Positions 61,869-64,000 of a stretch of 64,000 nucleotides of DNA are shown piece after piece. The notes beneath the pieces were generated by a model. The model made no database searches, was not told the origin of the DNA, and worked only from the letters and a program-made list of their open reading frames with translations. Location: positions 1 through 64,000 of the forward strand of contig JACKAG010000007.1 in assembly GCA_020635195.1 (NCBI GenBank), given 5' to 3'. This DNA is from Deltaproteobacteria bacterium (GTDB taxonomy: Bacteria; Bdellovibrionota_B; Oligoflexia; Oligoflexales; Bog-1112). The first letter of the stretch is position 1. The number at the start of each line of letters is the position of its first letter. A program made the translations under genes and the position numbers.

Positions 61869-63822
61869 CCGGAGTCAATCCATATTCTGTATCTGTCTGT
61901 TGTGAAATCCGCGTATCTGAAAAAAAATCATTCTCAGGTTTACCAAAATCTCCACCCTCAGCAGAGGGTTCTCCGGGAGTCCCTCCTCCGGAAGATGGTC
62001 CCTTTCCAGAAGCATAAACGTCCTTCTCTTCTTCAGATGTCGCAGACTCCTTATCATTTTCTTCATACGCGTAAAGAATCCGGTCCAGCATGTCTCTGGC
62101 AGATCCCATGATCATAAGATTTTTCCGGATTTCGACAAAAGAAGAAGAAAGATGGGGCATCTCTTCACATTCAGACTGATCCTTTATGTCATTTTTAAGT
62201 TCTGCGGATGAATCCGCAACTTCATTCAGCACAAGACCAAGATTCTCTGTCAGGAGATAGCCCGCATCCAGAAGATGTTCACAGTGTTTAAGAGCACTAT
62301 GCTGCTTTGAAACAAGCCTTGTCACCCGATCACTCTCGGTAGAAATCTGATTGGCACGCTCCAGAATTCTCAGTCCACCTGCAGCAACCTCCTGCCCACA
62401 GTCCGCAAGATGTCGCACATTTTTTTCAAGCTCTGTACCAATTTTATGGAATTCCTGAATCTGTAGTGTCTGACTGTCCATGCAGGATAAGAGATCAGCG
62501 GCAACAGCATAACCTGATCGCGATCCGCTGATCTGCTTCTGATAAACCCGGACAAATTCTGCAATAGAATTAGTTGCAGCACCAACCGTTTCTCGTCCTG
62601 CTTTGAGTCGGGAAGAAACCTGATCTGCCTCAGACTGAATCGTCAGCAATAATTCCGTAATCGAGCTGGTTGCTGTCGAAGAACGGGCTGCCAGCTTCCG
62701 GACTTCCTCAGCCACAACCGCAAAGCCCTGCCCCTGCTCCCCGGCTCTGGCGGCCTCAATAGAAGCATTTAATGCAAGAAGGTTTGTCTGCTCTGCAATA
62801 TCATCAATAACATCAATAATATTAACAATTTCTGCTGCCCGCTCGGAAAGGACCCCGACCAGACGGGTGGCAATGTTCACATCTTCCTGACTTTTGCCTA
62901 TCTGGCCATGAACCTTGCTAAGTAACTTTTCTCCGTTTCCTGATGCCTCAACCAATCCATGCAAATTGCTCTTAATATGAAGGGCCGAATCTCTTGCTGA
63001 ATGGCCAAGCTTCGTCGCTTCTTTACATATTTTCAGAGCCTGAGATAAATCAGCTCCAACCTTGCCTGTCAGACAGCCTATAGAAAAATTACGCTGTTTT
63101 ACGGAGCGAAGTTGCTCGACCAGTTCAGCCCAGCCGATCCGGCTGGAAAACGATTTCAGGCCCAGATCCTGAGTCTGAGAAAGCAGAGCCAGGATATCTG
63201 TCTGTGCATCCTTAAGATACTTCCTGACCTTTGTACTTTCCTGATAAAGAGAGTGAATCTGTGTATGAAGCTCAATGGCAGTATGATAATAGCTGTTCTT
63301 TTCGGATTTTTCATCGTTCCGCCGCAGGGTTTTCAAAGGACCACTCACAGCCTTTTCAATCGACCCACAGATTTCCGCAAGATCCTGGCTCACCTGATGC
63401 AATGCAATGACCTGATACTGATTCCAGTGTATCTTTTCTTTCTCATTCGCAGCCCTGTGACACCGTTGCCTGTCATCCTGATTTCTTTGTTCCCGGACGA
63501 GATAAAGAAAAGAAATAAAGACCAGAACTCCTGAAAGGAGCATAAACAAAATCATCATATTGACGGCACCAAGCGGCAGCAGGTGATGAGAGCGGGAAAG
63601 ATCACTGAGCTTAGTTGCAGCCATTACAACCATGTCATCAGAGGAGATCTTCCCTTCTGTATAAGCCTGTGTCACCTTATCCGACCAATGCAAAAGCTCC
63701 TCGTCAGATGAAAAATGAAATATATTTCGTCCCTTAATGTCAGCAAGCAGCAACACAGCCAAAGCACTCAGGAGCAGCGCCGCCAACAGCAATCGTCTAC
63801 AGTGACTTAACTTATGAGACAT
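61858..63822 (-). CDS. Methyl-accepting chemotaxis protein
   Basis: Two transmembrane helices (about 10-28 and 84-107) enclose a periplasmic loop of about 55 residues, too short for a standard ligand domain. The cytoplasmic region has the conserved MCP hairpin tip around residues 340-380 (DIAEQTNLLALNASIEAARAGEQGQGFAVVAEEVRKLA, by its key parts EQTNLLALNA and GQGFAVVA). The C-terminal 80 residues are Glu/Ser/Gly-rich. It signals to CheA/CheW. The flagellin gene follows and overlaps. Confidence 0.92.
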   Translation of the reverse strand: MSHKLSHCRRLLLAALLLSALAVLLLADIKGRNIFHFSSDEELLHWSDKVTQAYTEGKISSDDMVVMAATKLSDLSRSHHLLPLGAVNMMILFMLLSGVLVFISFLYLVREQRNQDDRQRCHRAANEKEKIHWNQYQVIALHQVSQDLAEICGSIEKAVSGPLKTLRRNDEKSEKNSYYHTAIELHTQIHSLYQESTKVRKYLKDAQTDILALLSQTQDLGLKSFSSRIGWAELVEQLRSVKQRNFSIGCLTGKVGADLSQALKICKEATKLGHSARDSALHIKSNLHGLVEASGNGEKLLSKVHGQIGKSQEDVNIATRLVGVLSERAAEIVNIIDVIDDIAEQTNLLALNASIEAARAGEQGQGFAVVAEEVRKLAARSSTATSSITELLLTIQSEADQVSSRLKAGRETVGAATNSIAEFVRVYQKQISGSRSGYAVAADLLSCMDSQTLQIQEFHKIGTELEKNVRHLADCGQEVAAGGLRILERANQISTESDRVTRLVSKQHSALKHCEHLLDAGYLLTENLGLVLNEVADSSAELKNDIKDQSECEEMPHLSSSFVEIRKNLMIMGSARDMLDRILYAYEENDKESATSEEEKDVYASGKGPSSGGGTPGEPSAEGGDFGKPENDFFSDTRISQQTDTEYGLTPDGV

Positions 63823-63892
63823 ACAGGATCTCCCTGCGAAATTTTGATCTGTTCCAGAATTTCAGATTTTTTATTCATATTCCACGGGGACT

Positions 63893-63919
63893 CTATCGGT
63901 GCTTTGTGATACACGTTAA
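63893..63919 (-). promoter_or_regulatory. Sigma-28-like promoter for the MCP-flagellin pair
   Basis: On the minus strand, TTAA (63919-63916) is followed after 15 bases by ACCGATAG (63900-63893). The FliA consensus is TAAA-N15-GCCGATAA; spacing is exact and the -10 differs at its two end bases. It lies about 70 bases before the MCP start. Confidence 0.55.
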
Positions 63920-63923
63920 ACTT

Positions 63924-64000
63924 TCAGTTTCCGGAGACAGCTCCGGCTTTCCACTCACCCTGTCCGATCACATCAGCAGGAGTCCCTGTGCAAAGACCAG
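63924..64000 (-). CDS. Possible 3' end of a gene entering from the right
   Basis: A minus-strand frame is open from the window edge and ends at TGA 63926-63924. Its visible residues are GLCTGTPADVIGQGEWKAG and a short tail. A CCGGAG/CTCCGG hairpin (63931-63946) lies within. Too little is visible to name it, and it could be chance. Confidence 0.3.
   Translation of the reverse strand, partial: GLCTGTPADVIGQGEWKAGAVSGN

Overview
The window reads as chromosome of a flagellated, chemotactic, diderm bacterium. Evidence: six Na+-NQR subunits with ApbE and NqrM, flagellin plus a methyl-accepting chemotaxis protein, several lipoprotein signal peptides, and a tripartite RND copper/silver pump. Class I lysyl-tRNA synthetase, archaeal/eukaryotic-type prolyl-tRNA synthetase, a bacterial dynamin/EHD-like GTPase, a DUF342/FapA protein and stand-alone PilZ proteins fit a delta-proteobacterial-grade lineage such as Bdellovibrionota/Oligoflexia. 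That placement is inference; no rRNA is present.

Layout. 1-4.3 kb: the 3' end of an unrecognised gene, then two coupled lipoprotein genes, the first with a possible permuted NlpC/P60-like His...Asn-Cys pair. 4.4-9.6 kb: a PilZ protein, a receiver-GGDEF diguanylate cyclase, lysK, a LEA14-like lipoprotein and small unknown genes. 9.7-12.5 kb: a polymorphic-toxin cassette (putative immunity gene, PT-TG toxin, exported partner) and a stop-interrupted ORF. 12.5-22 kb: GYF/PilZ protein, helical protein, tRNA-Arg(UCU), single-domain response regulator, FapA-like protein, xseA-xseB and a dynamin-like GTPase. 22-25.4 kb: exported ankyrin protein, permease, YggU-like protein and a four-helix Cys/His-containing membrane protein. 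25.5-32.7 kb: a copper/silver efflux locus (TolC-like, CusB-like and CusA-like proteins), an ECF sigma factor and a His-rich DUF3347 protein. 32.8-35 kb: an exported PD-(D/E)XK-like protein and an ankyrin protein. 35-42.2 kb: nqrABCDEF-apbE-nqrM on the minus strand. 42.4-47.7 kb: hisS, hutU and an exported M4 metalloprotease. 47.8-54.7 kb: an accessory region with MotA-like/ankyrin modules in three copies or remnants, an IS5-family element, and a segment with inverted-repeat ends carrying IS21 fragments and an AbiE toxin-antitoxin pair with a frameshifted toxin. 55-59.4 kb: a DHH-motif protein, proS and adenine deaminase. 59.5-60.8 kb: an acidic-then-lysine-rich repeat protein whose repeat tract contains a frame-breaking patch. 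60.9-63.8 kb: MCP and flagellin genes, overlapping and co-oriented.

The most notable signal is a bipartite motif, TGTCACAAAA-N14-GTAT, found three times. It lies upstream of the copper-pump operon, upstream of the divergent Cys/His membrane protein, and upstream of the DUF3347 gene. These three units surround the ECF sigma gene, so the simplest reading is a local ECF regulon for copper stress, with the membrane protein as a candidate sensor or anti-sigma factor. A sigma-28-like promoter (TTAA-N15-ACCGATAG) precedes the MCP-flagellin pair. The second notable structure is the tandem MotA-like/ankyrin module array, broken open by mobile DNA.
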